64,000 nt of DNA from Streptomyces hyderabadensis (GCF_020404845.1 NZ_JAIOJZ010000005.1:124001-188000), one strand, 5' to 3'. Numbered from the stretch's first letter, positions 8,786 through 17,056 are shown. Program-made: numbers and translations. The notes: a model not told the origin generated them from the sequence alone.

Positions 8786-9451
8786 TCAACGCCTGCGCAC
8801 CCCCGGCGACACGGCCAGCCTTCCGGCCGCCCAGAAGACGGCGAGGGTGACGAGCGCCATCAGGGCGACCAGCGTGGCGCCGCCGACCACCTTCTCGTAG
8901 TCGCGCTGGTAGAGCCCGTCGATGATGTACCGGCCGAGCCCGCCGAGGCTGACGTACGCGGCGATGGTGGCCGTCGACACGACCTGGATGGCGGCCGAGC
9001 GCAGCCCGCTGAGGACCAGCGGGAGGGCGACGGGCAGTTCGACCCGGAAGAGGATGCCGCTCTCCCGCATGCCCATGCCCCGCGCGGCGTCCACCGGGGA
9101 GGGGTCGACGGAGCGGACGGCCTCGTAGGTGGTCACCAGGATCGGCGGGATCGCGAGCACGACCAGCGGGATCATCACGGGCAGCAGTCCGATGCCGACG
9201 GCGACGGCGATCAGCACCAGCAGTCCGAAGCTGGGCAGGGCGCGGGCCGCGGTGGCGACGAAGGCGACGGCGTTGCCGCCGCGCCCGGTGTGCCCGGTGA
9301 GCAGCCCGACGGGCAGCCCGACGGCGGCGGCGAGGCCGAGGGCCATCAGCGTGTACTGGACGTGCTCAAGGAGGCGTCCGGGGATGCCGTCGTAGCCGTG
9401 CCAGTGGGCGCTGTCGCTGAAGAAGGCGTTGACGAAGTGGAGCACGTTCAC
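8786..9451 (-). CDS. Osmolyte ABC transporter permease (OpuCB/OpuCD-like)
   Basis: A 221-residue integral membrane protein with about six hydrophobic helices. The binding-protein-dependent transport signature around 'EAVRSVDPSPVDAARGMGMR' is the EAA loop that docks on the ATPase. The GTG start at 9451 overlaps the stop of the previous permease by four bases (GTGA), which implies coupled translation. Length is usual for OpuCB/YehW-type permeases. The conserved 'ALPSFGLLVLIAVAVGIG' and 'YVSLGGLGRYIIDGLYQRDY' segments support the osmoprotectant class. Confidence 0.92.
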   Translation of the reverse strand: MNVLHFVNAFFSDSAHWHGYDGIPGRLLEHVQYTLMALGLAAAVGLPVGLLTGHTGRGGNAVAFVATAARALPSFGLLVLIAVAVGIGLLPVMIPLVVLAIPPILVTTYEAVRSVDPSPVDAARGMGMRESGILFRVELPVALPLVLSGLRSAAIQVVSTATIAAYVSLGGLGRYIIDGLYQRDYEKVVGGATLVALMALVTLAVFWAAGRLAVSPGVRRR

Positions 9452-10149
9452 CGGGCCGCCGCCTCCTTGGGCGCGGGCCGCGCGGCGGCTTCCTTCGGGC
9501 GTTGCCGCTTGCCCCGCGGCAGCCACGGGGTGAGCAGGTTGCGGGCCAGGACGAGGAGCGCGTCGCACAGCACGGCCAGGACGGCGGTGGTGAGGACAGA
9601 GTTCACCGCCAGCTCCGGCCGGCCGTACTTCTGGGCGTCCGCGAGCAGGTTGCCGAGGGCGCCCTGGTTGCCGATCAGGGCGCCGACGCTGACCAGGGAG
9701 ATGCTCGCCGACACGGCCACCCGCAGCCCGGCGAGAATGGCGGGCACGGCGATCGGCAACTGCACCTGGAGGTAGCGCCGTACGGGCCCGAAGCCCATGG
9801 CCGTGGACGCGGCCAGCGTCTCCTCGGGCACCGACCGCACTCCGTCGACGATCGCCGGGACGAGCACCACCAGGCTGTACACGGCCAGCGGGATCATCAC
9901 GGTCAGTTCGGTCTGGCCGGTGTAGTCGATGAGGACCACGAAGACGGCCAGCGACGGGATGGCGTAGAAGACGGTCGTGACGCCGAGCACCGGCGGGTAC
10001 AGCCAGCGGAAGCGTACGCACAGCTGGGCGAGGGGCAGCGCGGCGAGCAGTCCGGCCAGGACCGGCAGCAGCGCCTCGCGCAGATGCAGGCCGATCAGGC
10101 CGAAGTAGGTGTTGTCGAGGTCGCTCGGTATGTCGAAGAAGCCGTTCAC
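9448..10149 (-). CDS. Osmolyte ABC transporter permease (OpuCB/OpuCD-like)
   Basis: A 233-residue paralogue of the adjacent permease, with an EAA-loop region 'GVRSVPEETLAASTAMGFGP' and 'YAIPSLAVFVVLIDYTG'. The C-terminal tail after 'NLLTPWLPRGKRQRP' carries a short repeated Ala/Lys/Glu/Pro sequence (KEAAAR twice), probably an unstructured cytoplasmic tail. Its ATG overlaps the ATPase stop by 4 bp. Together the two permeases form the heterodimeric channel. Confidence 0.92.
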   Translation of the reverse strand: MNGFFDIPSDLDNTYFGLIGLHLREALLPVLAGLLAALPLAQLCVRFRWLYPPVLGVTTVFYAIPSLAVFVVLIDYTGQTELTVMIPLAVYSLVVLVPAIVDGVRSVPEETLAASTAMGFGPVRRYLQVQLPIAVPAILAGLRVAVSASISLVSVGALIGNQGALGNLLADAQKYGRPELAVNSVLTTAVLAVLCDALLVLARNLLTPWLPRGKRQRPKEAAARPAPKEAAAR

Positions 10150-11300
10150 GGGGCGACCTTGGTGACGTCGGCGGGCTCCTCGGTCCGCGCGTCGCCGGAG
10201 TCCGCCGCGCCGTGGGCGGAGCGGATCGCCTCGCCGATGGTCTGCTGGGAGACGACGCCGGTCACCCGGCCGTCGGCGTCCACGGCGACGGCCCAGCCGG
10301 TGGGCGAGAGCACGGCGCAGTCGAGGGCGGCCCGCAGCGAGTCGGTACCGGGCACGAACGGCCGCCCGTAGGAGAGCAGCCGCCCGGCCGCGAGGTCCCC
10401 GGCGGTCAGGTCGCCCGGCGCGGCCCAGCCCAGCGGCCGGTCGTCCGCGTCGGTCACCAGCAGGTGGGCGGCGCCGTCGGCGGCGGCGAGCCGCTCGGCG
10501 CCGGCGTCGGCGCGCACGACCGGGCGGGTGGTCAGCTCCAGGTCGGCGGAGGAGAAGAAGGAGAGCCGCCGGATGCCGCGGTCGGCGCCGAGGAAGTCCT
10601 CGACGAAGTCGTCCGCGGGGTCGGACAGCAGCTCGGCGGGCGGTGCGAACTGGGCGAGCCGGCCGCCGGTGCGCATCACCGCGACCATGGTGCCGAGTTT
10701 GATGGCCTCGTCGATGTCGTGGGTGACGAAGACGATGGTCTTGCCCAGTTCGTCCTGGATGCGCAGGAGTTCGTCCTGGAGCCCCTTGCGGACGACGGGG
10801 TCGACGGCGGAGAAGGGCTCGTCCATCAGCAGCACCGGCGGATCGGCGGCCAGTGCCCGGGCCACGCCGACGCGCTGCTGCTGGCCGCCGGAGAGCTGGT
10901 ACGGGTACCGCTTGCCGAGGGAGGCGTCGAGCCCCACCCGGTCCATCAGCTCCGCCGCCCGCTCACGAGACTTCTGCTTGCCCCAGCCGATCATGCGGGG
11001 CACGGTGGCGATGTTGTCGAGGATCGTGCGGTGCTGGAAGAGCCCGGCGTTCTGGATGACGTACCCCATCGACCGGCGCAGCGTGGTGACGGGCTGCTGC
11101 TGGACGTCCTCGCCGTCGAGCAGGATCGTTCCCTCGGTGGGCTCGACCATTCTGTTGATCATCCGCAGGGTAGTCGTCTTGCCGCAGCCCGAGGGTCCGA
11201 CCAGGACCGTGATCGAGCGGTCGGGTATGTCCAGCGTCAGCCGGTCGACCGCGACGGTGCCGTCCGGGTACCGCTTGGTGACTGAGTCCATCCGTATCAA
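10146..11300 (-). CDS. Osmolyte ABC transporter ATPase with CBS domains (OpuCA/ProV-like)
   Basis: A 384-residue ATPase. Walker A 'GPSGCGKTTTLRM' lies near residues 35-47, a Q-loop in 'GYVIQNAGLFQHRT', ABC signature 'LSGGQQQRVGVARAL' near 137, Walker B 'LLMDEPFSAVD', and an H-loop 'FVTHDIDEAI'. A C-terminal pair of CBS-like motifs ('HLLVTDADDRPLGWA', 'GWAVAVDADGRVTGV') fits ionic-strength sensing as in OpuA/OpuC. First gene of the operon. Translation starts at TTG 11300 (family N-terminus M-I-R) or ATG 11291; I prefer the TTG because M-I-R is the common family beginning. Confidence 0.92.
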   Translation of the reverse strand: MIRMDSVTKRYPDGTVAVDRLTLDIPDRSITVLVGPSGCGKTTTLRMINRMVEPTEGTILLDGEDVQQQPVTTLRRSMGYVIQNAGLFQHRTILDNIATVPRMIGWGKQKSRERAAELMDRVGLDASLGKRYPYQLSGGQQQRVGVARALAADPPVLLMDEPFSAVDPVVRKGLQDELLRIQDELGKTIVFVTHDIDEAIKLGTMVAVMRTGGRLAQFAPPAELLSDPADDFVEDFLGADRGIRRLSFFSSADLELTTRPVVRADAGAERLAAADGAAHLLVTDADDRPLGWAAPGDLTAGDLAAGRLLSYGRPFVPGTDSLRAALDCAVLSPTGWAVAVDADGRVTGVVSQQTIGEAIRSAHGAADSGDARTEEPADVTKVAP

Positions 11301-11467
11301 AACGCCGAATACCCTTCGGGTCTGGCAGAAGCTGCCCGCTCCGGCCGCGGTCGGTGGGGCCGTCGCCGGTCGAGTGTAGACGGCTGATCCGCGGGGCCCC
11401 CGTTGCTCCGGGGCGACTCCTTCCCGCTGCTCGGGCGTTCACACCGGAAATCTGTCCGACCGGACGA

Positions 11468-11513
11468 CGGCGGCCGGGAGCGACGGTGTCCACCGTGCCG
11501 CTCCCGGCCGCCG
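11468..11513 (-). terminator. Strong hairpin downstream of msrB
   Basis: A perfect 15-bp stem (11468-11482 with 11499-11513, beginning CGGCGGCCGGGAGCG) encloses a further 6-bp stem ACGGTG/CACCGT (11483-11488, 11491-11496). It lies 19 bp after the msrB stop. There is no T-tract, as is usual for Streptomyces terminators. It should also insulate msrB from the osmolyte operon. Confidence 0.75.
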
Positions 11514-11532
11514 TTCGCGGACCGGTGGGGGC

Positions 11533-11940
11533 TCAGCCCGCCGTCGGCTCCAGCCGCAGCGAGATGCTGTTGATGCAGTACCGCTGGTCGGTCGGGGTCG
11601 GGTAGCCCTCGCCCTCGAAGACGTGTCCGAGGTGCGAACCGCACCGGGCGCAGCGCACCTCGGTGCGCACCATCCCGTGGGAGCGGTCCTCGATCAGCTC
11701 GACCGCGTCGGTGTCCTTCGGGTCGTAGAAGGACGGCCAGCCGCAGTGCGACTCGAACTTGGTCGTGGAGGTGAACAGCTCCGCACCGCAGGCGCGGCAG
11801 GAGTAGACGCCCTCGGTCTTGGTGTCGGTGTACTCACCGGTGAAGGCCGGCTCGGTGGCGGCCTGGCGCAGCACGGCGTACTCGGCCGGGGCCAGCTCCG
11901 CCCGCCACTGCTCGTCCGGCTTCTCGACGTCGTACGACAT
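11533..11940 (-). CDS. msrB: Peptide-methionine (R)-S-oxide reductase MsrB
   Basis: A 135-residue cytosolic repair enzyme that reduces methionine-R-sulfoxide in proteins. Two zinc-binding CxxC pairs are present ('CRACGAELF' and 'CARCGSHLGHVF'), with the substrate-site 'ESHCGWPSFYDP' and the active-site segment 'QRYCINSISLRL', whose Cys is catalytic. This is the complete zinc-type MsrB. It lies 14 bp downstream of murC on the same strand and is followed by a strong hairpin. Confidence 0.97.
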   Translation of the reverse strand: MSYDVEKPDEQWRAELAPAEYAVLRQAATEPAFTGEYTDTKTEGVYSCRACGAELFTSTTKFESHCGWPSFYDPKDTDAVELIEDRSHGMVRTEVRCARCGSHLGHVFEGEGYPTPTDQRYCINSISLRLEPTAG

Positions 11941-11954
11941 GAGTCCTCAGCCCC

Positions 11955-13352
11955 TTACTTCGCCTTGCTCGACAGCTCGTCCAGGATGCGCGGTCCGAGG
12001 TCGGTGACGTCGCCCGCGCCCATGGTGAGAACGAGATCGCCCGCCTTCGCCATTCCCGCGACCAGCGCGGGCGCGGCGTCCTTGTCGTGGACCGGCGTGA
12101 CGTCCGCGCCGGCGGCCCGGGCCGCCTCGATGATCAGCTCGCTGGTGACGCCCGGGATCGGGTCCTCGCGGGCCGGGTAGATGTCGAGGACGGCCGAGGC
12201 GTCGGCGAGGGCCAGGGCCTGGCCCATCTCCTTGCCCAGTTCCTGGGTGCGGGAGAAGAGGTGCGGCTGGAAGAGGACCAGGATGCGGGCGTCGCCGACC
12301 GCGGCGCGCATGGCCTCCAGGTCGGCGGTCATCTCGGTGGGGTGGTGCGCGTAGGAGTCGACGACCTGGACACCGGCCGCCTCGCCCTTGAGCTGGAGGC
12401 GCCGCTTGACGCCGGTGTAGGCGGCGAGCGCCGGGGCCAGCTCGGCGGCGGGGACGCCGAGGGCCGCGCCCGCGGCGAGGGCGGCGACGGCGTTGTGGGC
12501 GTAGTGCCGGCCGGGGACGGAGACGGTGAAGGTCAGCTCGGTGCCGTCCAGGACGACGGTGACCTCGCTCCTGAGGCCCTGCGGGACGACGGAGAGGATG
12601 CGCACGTCGGCGTCGTCGGACTCCCCGTACGTCACGGTACGCACCGATCCGGCCAGCCGCCGGGTCAGCTCCCGGGAGCCCTCGTGGTCGGCGGCGATCA
12701 CCAGGGTGCCGCCGGGGACGATCTTCGCGGCGAAGGTCTCGAAGGACTCGTAGATCTCGTCCATCGAGGCGTAGTTGGCGTGGTGGTCCAGCTCGACGTT
12801 GAGGACGATGGCGACCTCGGGGGCGTACTTGTGGAAGCTGCGGTCGCTTTCGTCCGCCTCGGCGACGAAGATCTCCCCGCCGCCGTGCAGGGCGTTGGAG
12901 CCGGGCGCGTCCAGGTCGCCGCCGATCGCGTACGACGGGTCCAGGCCCAGCTCGGAAAGGGAGACCGCCAGCATCGAGGTGGTGGTGGTCTTGCCGTGGG
13001 TGCCGGCCACGGCGATCGGGCGCAGGCCGTTCATCAGGGCGGCGAGGGCGTCGGAGCGGTGCACGACCGGAACGCCCAGCTCGGCGGCGCGCACCAGCTC
13101 GGGGTTGTCCTCGCGGATGGCCGAGGACACGACCACGCAGCTCGCGTCGTCGGCGAGGTGCTCGGCCGCGTGCCCGATGTGCACGGTGGCGCCCAGGGCG
13201 CGCAGTGCGTCGGCGGTCGCGGACTCCTTGGCGTCGCTGCCCGCCACCTCGGCGCCGCGCTGGGCGAGGATCTTGGCGATGCCCGACATTCCGGCGCCGC
13301 CGATGCCGATGAAGTGCGGTCGGTCCATGGCGGTAGGAAGGCCGGGTGCCAT
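11955..13352 (-). CDS. murC: UDP-N-acetylmuramate-L-alanine ligase MurC
   Basis: A 465-residue cytosolic ATP-dependent ligase that adds L-alanine to UDP-MurNAc in peptidoglycan precursor synthesis. The N-terminal Rossmann motif 'HFIGIGGAGMSGIAKIL', the ATP loop 'AVAGTHGKTTTTSML', 'VAEADESDRSF', 'LNVELDHHANY' and C-terminal 'VVDSYAHHPTEM' identify MurC rather than Mpl. The ATG at 13352 or the one at 13328 (MDRPHF) could start it. It is unlinked to the dcw cluster here, a known Streptomyces arrangement. Confidence 0.96.
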   Translation of the reverse strand: MAPGLPTAMDRPHFIGIGGAGMSGIAKILAQRGAEVAGSDAKESATADALRALGATVHIGHAAEHLADDASCVVVSSAIREDNPELVRAAELGVPVVHRSDALAALMNGLRPIAVAGTHGKTTTTSMLAVSLSELGLDPSYAIGGDLDAPGSNALHGGGEIFVAEADESDRSFHKYAPEVAIVLNVELDHHANYASMDEIYESFETFAAKIVPGGTLVIAADHEGSRELTRRLAGSVRTVTYGESDDADVRILSVVPQGLRSEVTVVLDGTELTFTVSVPGRHYAHNAVAALAAGAALGVPAAELAPALAAYTGVKRRLQLKGEAAGVQVVDSYAHHPTEMTADLEAMRAAVGDARILVLFQPHLFSRTQELGKEMGQALALADASAVLDIYPAREDPIPGVTSELIIEAARAAGADVTPVHDKDAAPALVAGMAKAGDLVLTMGAGDVTDLGPRILDELSSKAK

Positions 13353-13415
13353 GCGCTGTTCTCCCAGAGTGGTCCGTCGGTGGCCGCGCCCCCTGGGCGG
13401 GGGCGCGGCACCAGC

Positions 13416-13889
13416 CTATGCCTTGCTGTGGGAGAAGAGTTTCAGGACCGGCACGCCGACCTTGTGCCGGGCCCGGGAGGCCCAGTCCCGGTGGAAGAAC
13501 TCCTCCACGTAGTGGGGGTCGGTCAGGACGATCACCTCGTCCGCGGCGATCTCCATGACCAGGGCCTTCAGCTCGTCCAGCGGGTGGTCCTCGATCAGCC
13601 GCCCCTCGGCCTGGGCACCGGAGGCGCGCAGGGCCGTGAGGGACACCTCCAGCGCCCGCTCCCCCACGCTCTGCGCCTCCTGGCCCTCCGGCGTCTCCCC
13701 CTCCCGCACGGCGTCGTCCAGCTCGCCGAGGGCGACGTCGTCGATGGCCCGCAGCAGCCGGTCCGCCTGATCGCCGCGCGGCTGGAGCAGCACGTGGAAG
13801 CCGACCTGCTCCTCCCCGTGCAAGGTGGTGACGAACTCCACGTCGGCGGACGTCAGGGCCTTCTCGATCATCAAAACGCTTGTGAACAC
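13416..13889 (-). CDS. USP-like conserved actinobacterial protein (often labelled indole-3-glycerol phosphate synthase)
   Basis: GTG 13889, preceded by a good ribosome-binding sequence (AAGGAGAAGGGG), gives 157 residues starting MFTSVLMIEKALTSADVEF. The C-terminal part 'EIAADEVIVLTDPHYVEEFFHRDWASRARHKVGVPVLKLF' (split by eye) resembles the late strands of universal-stress-protein folds: hydrophobic strand, acidic loop, then a 'VGVPVL' strand. The TIM-barrel motifs and catalytic lysines of TrpC are absent and the length is about 100 residues too short, so the common 'TrpC' label is not supported. Function unknown. It lies 63 bp upstream of murC and may be co-transcribed with it. An ATG at 13979 would add 30 unconserved residues. 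Confidence 0.8.
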   Translation of the reverse strand: MFTSVLMIEKALTSADVEFVTTLHGEEQVGFHVLLQPRGDQADRLLRAIDDVALGELDDAVREGETPEGQEAQSVGERALEVSLTALRASGAQAEGRLIEDHPLDELKALVMEIAADEVIVLTDPHYVEEFFHRDWASRARHKVGVPVLKLFSHSKA

Positions 13890-14106
13890 CAGGCGCCCCT
13901 TCTCCTTCGAGGGCCCGTGGGCCCACCCTCCGTAGGCCGTACCGGACCCTGCGGAAACCATCCTGCCCCGTGATCGCACGGGTACTGCCGGAATCAGTGT
14001 GCCCGGCGAGGACTAAACGGAACGGAGGATTCCGCCGATTACCGGATGTGCGGTAACGACCGAACCCCTGTCCGGTCGCGGCCGCCCGTCCGGGCCCGGG
14101 ATCTGC
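13890..14106. other. Intergenic region with small inverted repeats
   Basis: 217 bp between two minus-strand genes. It should hold the promoter of the USP-like/murC/msrB group. Short dyads are visible: TACCG-N6-CGGTA at 14039-14054 and CGACCG/CGGTCG at 14057-14062 and 14073-14078. The second may be a weak terminator for the RibD-like reductase gene. Nothing else is recognised. Confidence 0.35.
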
Positions 14107-14910
14107 CTAGTCGCGCCGGTACCGGCCGAAGAGGAAACCTTCCTCCTCCAACAGGGACACCAGTGCGAACCGCCGCGGGACCTCGACCGCCGGTCCGCCC
14201 GCGATCCGCTGCGCGTCTCCCGCGGTGAGCGTCGGGGAGACGGTCAGGCACAGCTCGTCGAGCACCCCCGCCGTGACGAACTGCCCCAGCAGCCGGGGAC
14301 CGCCCTCGGTCAGCAGCCGGGTGTGCCCCAGCTCCGCGAGCGCCCCGAGGGCCCGGGCCGGGTCCACGCCGACGCCGTCGCCCGCGATCACCACCCGGGC
14401 CCCGGCCCGCTCGGCGGCCGCGATCCGGTCCGGGGCCGCGGCGGCGCCGGTCAGGATGAGGGTGGGCACGAGCGGGGAGGTGAACAGCGGCAGGGAGAAG
14501 TCCAGCTCCAGGCTCGCGCTGACCACCGCGATGGCCGGTACGGGGGCCTGACCGGCCGCCCGCCGCGCCTCGGCGAAGTCCGCCCGCGCGCGTGCCGGCC
14601 GGTACCCCTCCTGCCGTACGGTCTCGGCGCCGGCGATCACCACGTCCGCCAGTGCGCGCAGGGTGCCGAAGACCCGCATGTCGGCCGCGCTGGAGATGGG
14701 CTGGGAGCGGCCGTCGTGCTGGGCGGCGCCGTCGAGGGTGGAGACCATGTTGGCCCGCAGCCACGTCTGCCGGTGCCCGTCCGGCTCGGGGTACGCGTAG
14801 GCGGCGGCCAGCTCGGCCAGGCTCCACTCCCGGTCGGCCTCGGAGCCGCCCGGCCCGGCGTCCGGATCGATCACGGGGGACACGGGGGGCACGGGGAACA
14901 GGCGTCGCAT
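14107..14910 (-). CDS. Pyrimidine reductase family protein (RibD C-terminal domain type)
   Basis: A 267-residue stand-alone RibD C-terminal/dihydrofolate-reductase-like domain. 'RANMVSTLDGAAQHDGRSQP' (substrate/NADPH loop), 'DVVIAGAETVRQEGYRP', and 'LLTEGGPRLLGQFVTAG' (the glycine-rich NADPH-binding E-G-G-P) are all present. RibD-C enzymes reduce a ribosylaminopyrimidine in riboflavin synthesis, but stand-alone copies outside rib operons may reduce related substrates. The ATG at 14910 starts right before the conserved 'MRRLFPV' beginning; the frame stays open upstream into C-rich non-coding DNA, which is not coding. Confidence 0.88.
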   Translation of the reverse strand: MRRLFPVPPVSPVIDPDAGPGGSEADREWSLAELAAAYAYPEPDGHRQTWLRANMVSTLDGAAQHDGRSQPISSAADMRVFGTLRALADVVIAGAETVRQEGYRPARARADFAEARRAAGQAPVPAIAVVSASLELDFSLPLFTSPLVPTLILTGAAAAPDRIAAAERAGARVVIAGDGVGVDPARALGALAELGHTRLLTEGGPRLLGQFVTAGVLDELCLTVSPTLTAGDAQRIAGGPAVEVPRRFALVSLLEEEGFLFGRYRRD

Positions 14911-15255
14911 GTCCTGCAGTGTTCCACGCCCCCGACCCCCCAACCGCCCGGGCCACCACCCCCAGCCCGGCCCCCGCACCGGGGCACGGCACCCGAGCCG
15001 CGACCAGCACCCCGGGCCCCGCCCGACACCGCCAGCCTGCCGCCCCGCCCCGCCCCGCAACGAGGCACCGCCCACCCCGGCCCCGCACCTCGCGGGCCCC
15101 TGGCCCCGCCGCCACCCGGACCTGCCCGGCCCCGCACCTCGCGGGCCCCCGTCCTGCCCCGCACCCGGCGCCGGGGCACCGGTACCGTGCCCGGCCGGGC
15201 CGTGCGCCGGGCCGCCGTCCGGGTGACGCCGAGGCCCTCAGGGCAGGCCCTACCA
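14911..15255. other. Extremely C-rich divergent intergenic region
   Basis: 345 bp between the divergent reductase and zapE genes. The plus strand is strongly C-rich and nearly free of T over about 250 bp (14925-15180). It contains a 25-bp exact direct repeat (15076-15100 and 15125-15149). The open frames through it are composition artefacts. It must contain at least the promoter of one gene, but no -10 or -35 is evident. Confidence 0.5.
15076..15149. repeat. 25-bp direct repeat in C-rich intergenic DNA
   Basis: Copies at 15076-15100 and 15125-15149 are identical and share the core GGCCCCGCACCTCGCGGGCC. Their start-to-start spacing is 49 bp. Each copy contains a GGCCC...GGGCC dyad, so each could also fold on its own. 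Confidence 0.6.
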
Positions 15256-16377
15256 TTGAGTACCGTGTCGTCCTCCTCCCCCGCCTCCGTGCCCGCCCCG
15301 ATAACCGGGACGGCTCCGGGCCCGCTCTCGCTGTGCGCCCGTGAGCCCCATGTCCCCGCGGACCGTCTGGTCGCCGAGATGGTGCCCCCGCCGCGGTTCG
15401 ACTCGGTCCGCTTCAGCACGTACCTCCCGGACCCGAACCAGCCCAGCCAGAGCGAGGCCGTACGGGTCCTGGAGGACTTCGCGGGCGGGCTGGGCGAGGC
15501 GCCCGGCGCGGCCGCCGGCAGGCGCGGGTTCTTCGGGTTCGGTCGCGCCAGGGCTCCGAAGGCCCCGGCCGGGCCCCGCGGCGTGTACCTCGACGGCGGC
15601 TACGGCGTCGGCAAGACCCACCTGCTGGCCTCCCTGTGGCACGCCACCCCGGCGGAGCCGTCCCGCAAGGCCTTCGGCACCTTCGTGGAGCTGACCAACC
15701 TGGTCGGCGCCCTCGGCTTCCAGCAGACCGTGCAGACCCTGTCCGGGCACCGGCTGCTGTGCATCGACGAATTCGAGCTGGACGACCCCGGCGACACCGT
15801 CCTCGTCTCCAGCCTGCTCGCCCGGCTGGTGGAGGCCGGCGTGGCACTCGCCGCCACCTCCAACACACTGCCCGGCAAGCTCGGCGAGGGCCGGTTCGCC
15901 GCGGTCGACTTCCTGCGCGAGATCCAGGGCCTGTCCGCCCACTTCCGCACCCTGCGCATCGACGGCGAGGACTACCGCCACCGCGGTCTGCCCGAGGCCC
16001 CGGCGCCGTACTCCGACGAGCAGGTGACCCGTGCGGCGCGGGCCACCGAGGGTGCCTCCCTGGACGACTTCCCCGCCCTCCTCGGCCACCTCGCCCGCGT
16101 CCACCCCAGCCGCTACGGCGCCCTGACCGACGGCCTGACGGCCGTGTGCCTCACCGGGGTGCGCCCGGTGCCGGACCAGTCGACGGCGCTGCGGCTCGTG
16201 GTGCTCGCGGACCGGCTCTACGACCGCGAGGTGCCCGTCCTGGCCTCCGGGCTGCCCTTCGACCGGCTGTTCAGCGAGGAGATGCTCAAGGGCGGCTACC
16301 GCAAGAAGTACTTCCGGGCGATCTCCCGGCTCACCGCGCTGGCCCGGGACGCCGGTCACCTGGTCGACACGCCGTGA
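15256..16377 (+). CDS. zapE: AFG1/ZapE-family cell-division ATPase
   Basis: A 373-residue P-loop ATPase. Walker A 'GGYGVGKTHLLASL' is near residue 115 and Walker B 'RLLCIDEFELDDPGD' near 170. A sensor-like 'AATSNTLP' and the family C-terminus 'YDREVPVLASGLPFDRLF...GGYRKKYFRAISRL' follow. In E. coli ZapE associates with the Z ring during constriction; eukaryotic AFG1/LACE1 homologues act in mitochondrial protein quality control. Start is uncertain between TTG 15256 and GTG 15265; neither has a good ribosome-binding site. The long upstream open frame is low-complexity intergenic DNA. Confidence 0.9.
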   Translation: MSTVSSSSPASVPAPITGTAPGPLSLCAREPHVPADRLVAEMVPPPRFDSVRFSTYLPDPNQPSQSEAVRVLEDFAGGLGEAPGAAAGRRGFFGFGRARAPKAPAGPRGVYLDGGYGVGKTHLLASLWHATPAEPSRKAFGTFVELTNLVGALGFQQTVQTLSGHRLLCIDEFELDDPGDTVLVSSLLARLVEAGVALAATSNTLPGKLGEGRFAAVDFLREIQGLSAHFRTLRIDGEDYRHRGLPEAPAPYSDEQVTRAARATEGASLDDFPALLGHLARVHPSRYGALTDGLTAVCLTGVRPVPDQSTALRLVVLADRLYDREVPVLASGLPFDRLFSEEMLKGGYRKKYFRAISRLTALARDAGHLVDTP

Positions 16378-16439
16378 GGAACGGTCGGTTCCCGCCAACC
16401 GACCCGCCATTTTGAGGCTCTCTCGGGCCCGTAACTCCC

Positions 16440-16473
16440 CGTTAACCCTGCAAAGTCCTTTGCAGGGTTAACG
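16440..16473. terminator. Perfect 34-bp palindrome after zapE
   Basis: Two 16-nt arms (16440-16455 and 16458-16473, half-site CGTTAACCCTGCAAAG) are perfectly complementary with only TC between them. It lies 62 bp after the zapE stop and is followed by a T-containing stretch (GTGTTTCTTG). A terminator is the simplest reading. Its perfect symmetry and low GC also suit an operator for the next gene, which starts 94 bp later. Confidence 0.65.
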
Positions 16474-16566
16474 TGTTTCTTGACCGCGCATTGACCATGC
16501 TTTTGCCGGGCGTTGACCCGTTCCCCGGCATATACCAGCGGCAGGAACTGCCTGGAGGGGGGCCGC

Positions 16567-16968
16567 GTGCAGCGACGTACGACGGTCCGGACCGTGCTCG
16601 CGGTCCTCGCCCCCGTCCTGTTCGCGCTCCAGCTCTTCGCTCCCACGGCATCCTTCGCATCCGCGCATACAAGCGGTGAAGCCGTGGCCCACGCCGGTCC
16701 CGGAACCATCCCCTCCGGCACGGCGCCGCACGACGAGACCGTCACCTGCCACGAGGGCGGCCGCCCGGGCACGCCCACCACCGCGCCGCGCGTCCGCGAC
16801 CGCCACCGCACCACCGCCGCACCGCAGTCCGGCCCCGCTCACCACGCGCTGCCGCGGCAGGCCGCCCCGGAGGCGCACGCATCCGTCCCGTCCGGCCGCG
16901 CCACCGAGCACCGGCCGAGATCCACGACGGACCACGACCCCGCGGCGCTCCAGGTCTTCCGCTGCTGA
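16567..16968 (+). CDS. Small secreted hypothetical protein
   Basis: GTG 16567, six bases after a GGAGGGG ribosome-binding sequence, gives 133 residues. The N-terminus has a Sec signal: 'MQRRTTVRTVLAVLAPVLFA' and 'LQLFAPTASFASAH', with likely cleavage near ASA/FAS. The mature part is low-complexity, rich in Pro, Thr, His, Ala and Arg, with two Cys (one at the very C-terminus, 'ALQVFRC'). No family recognised. It ends 88 bp before the carbonic anhydrase gene and may share its transcript. Confidence 0.65.
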   Translation: MQRRTTVRTVLAVLAPVLFALQLFAPTASFASAHTSGEAVAHAGPGTIPSGTAPHDETVTCHEGGRPGTPTTAPRVRDRHRTTAAPQSGPAHHALPRQAAPEAHASVPSGRATEHRPRSTTDHDPAALQVFRC

Positions 16969-17056
16969 CGGACCGGACGGACCACCGGTACAACCCCCAC
17001 CTCTGTCCCACCCGTCCGACGCGCACCCCACCGCGCGCCAGGAGGAAAACCGCATC

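Noticed and set aside
13416..13889. TrpC (indole-3-glycerol phosphate synthase) assignment
   Set aside because: Too short and no catalytic motif of the TIM barrel is present.
15076..15149. CRISPR array
   Set aside because: Only two copies are present, with no further repeats, leader or cas genes.
14323..15255. Long N-terminal extension of the zapE reading frame, overlapping the reductase gene
   Set aside because: The extension is Pro/Arg-rich translation of antisense and C-rich spacer DNA; ZapE homology starts after 15256.
15256..15270. Deciding between the TTG 15256 and GTG 15265 start codons for zapE
   Set aside because: Neither has a clear ribosome-binding site, so no finding is claimed; TTG is used with a stated alternative.
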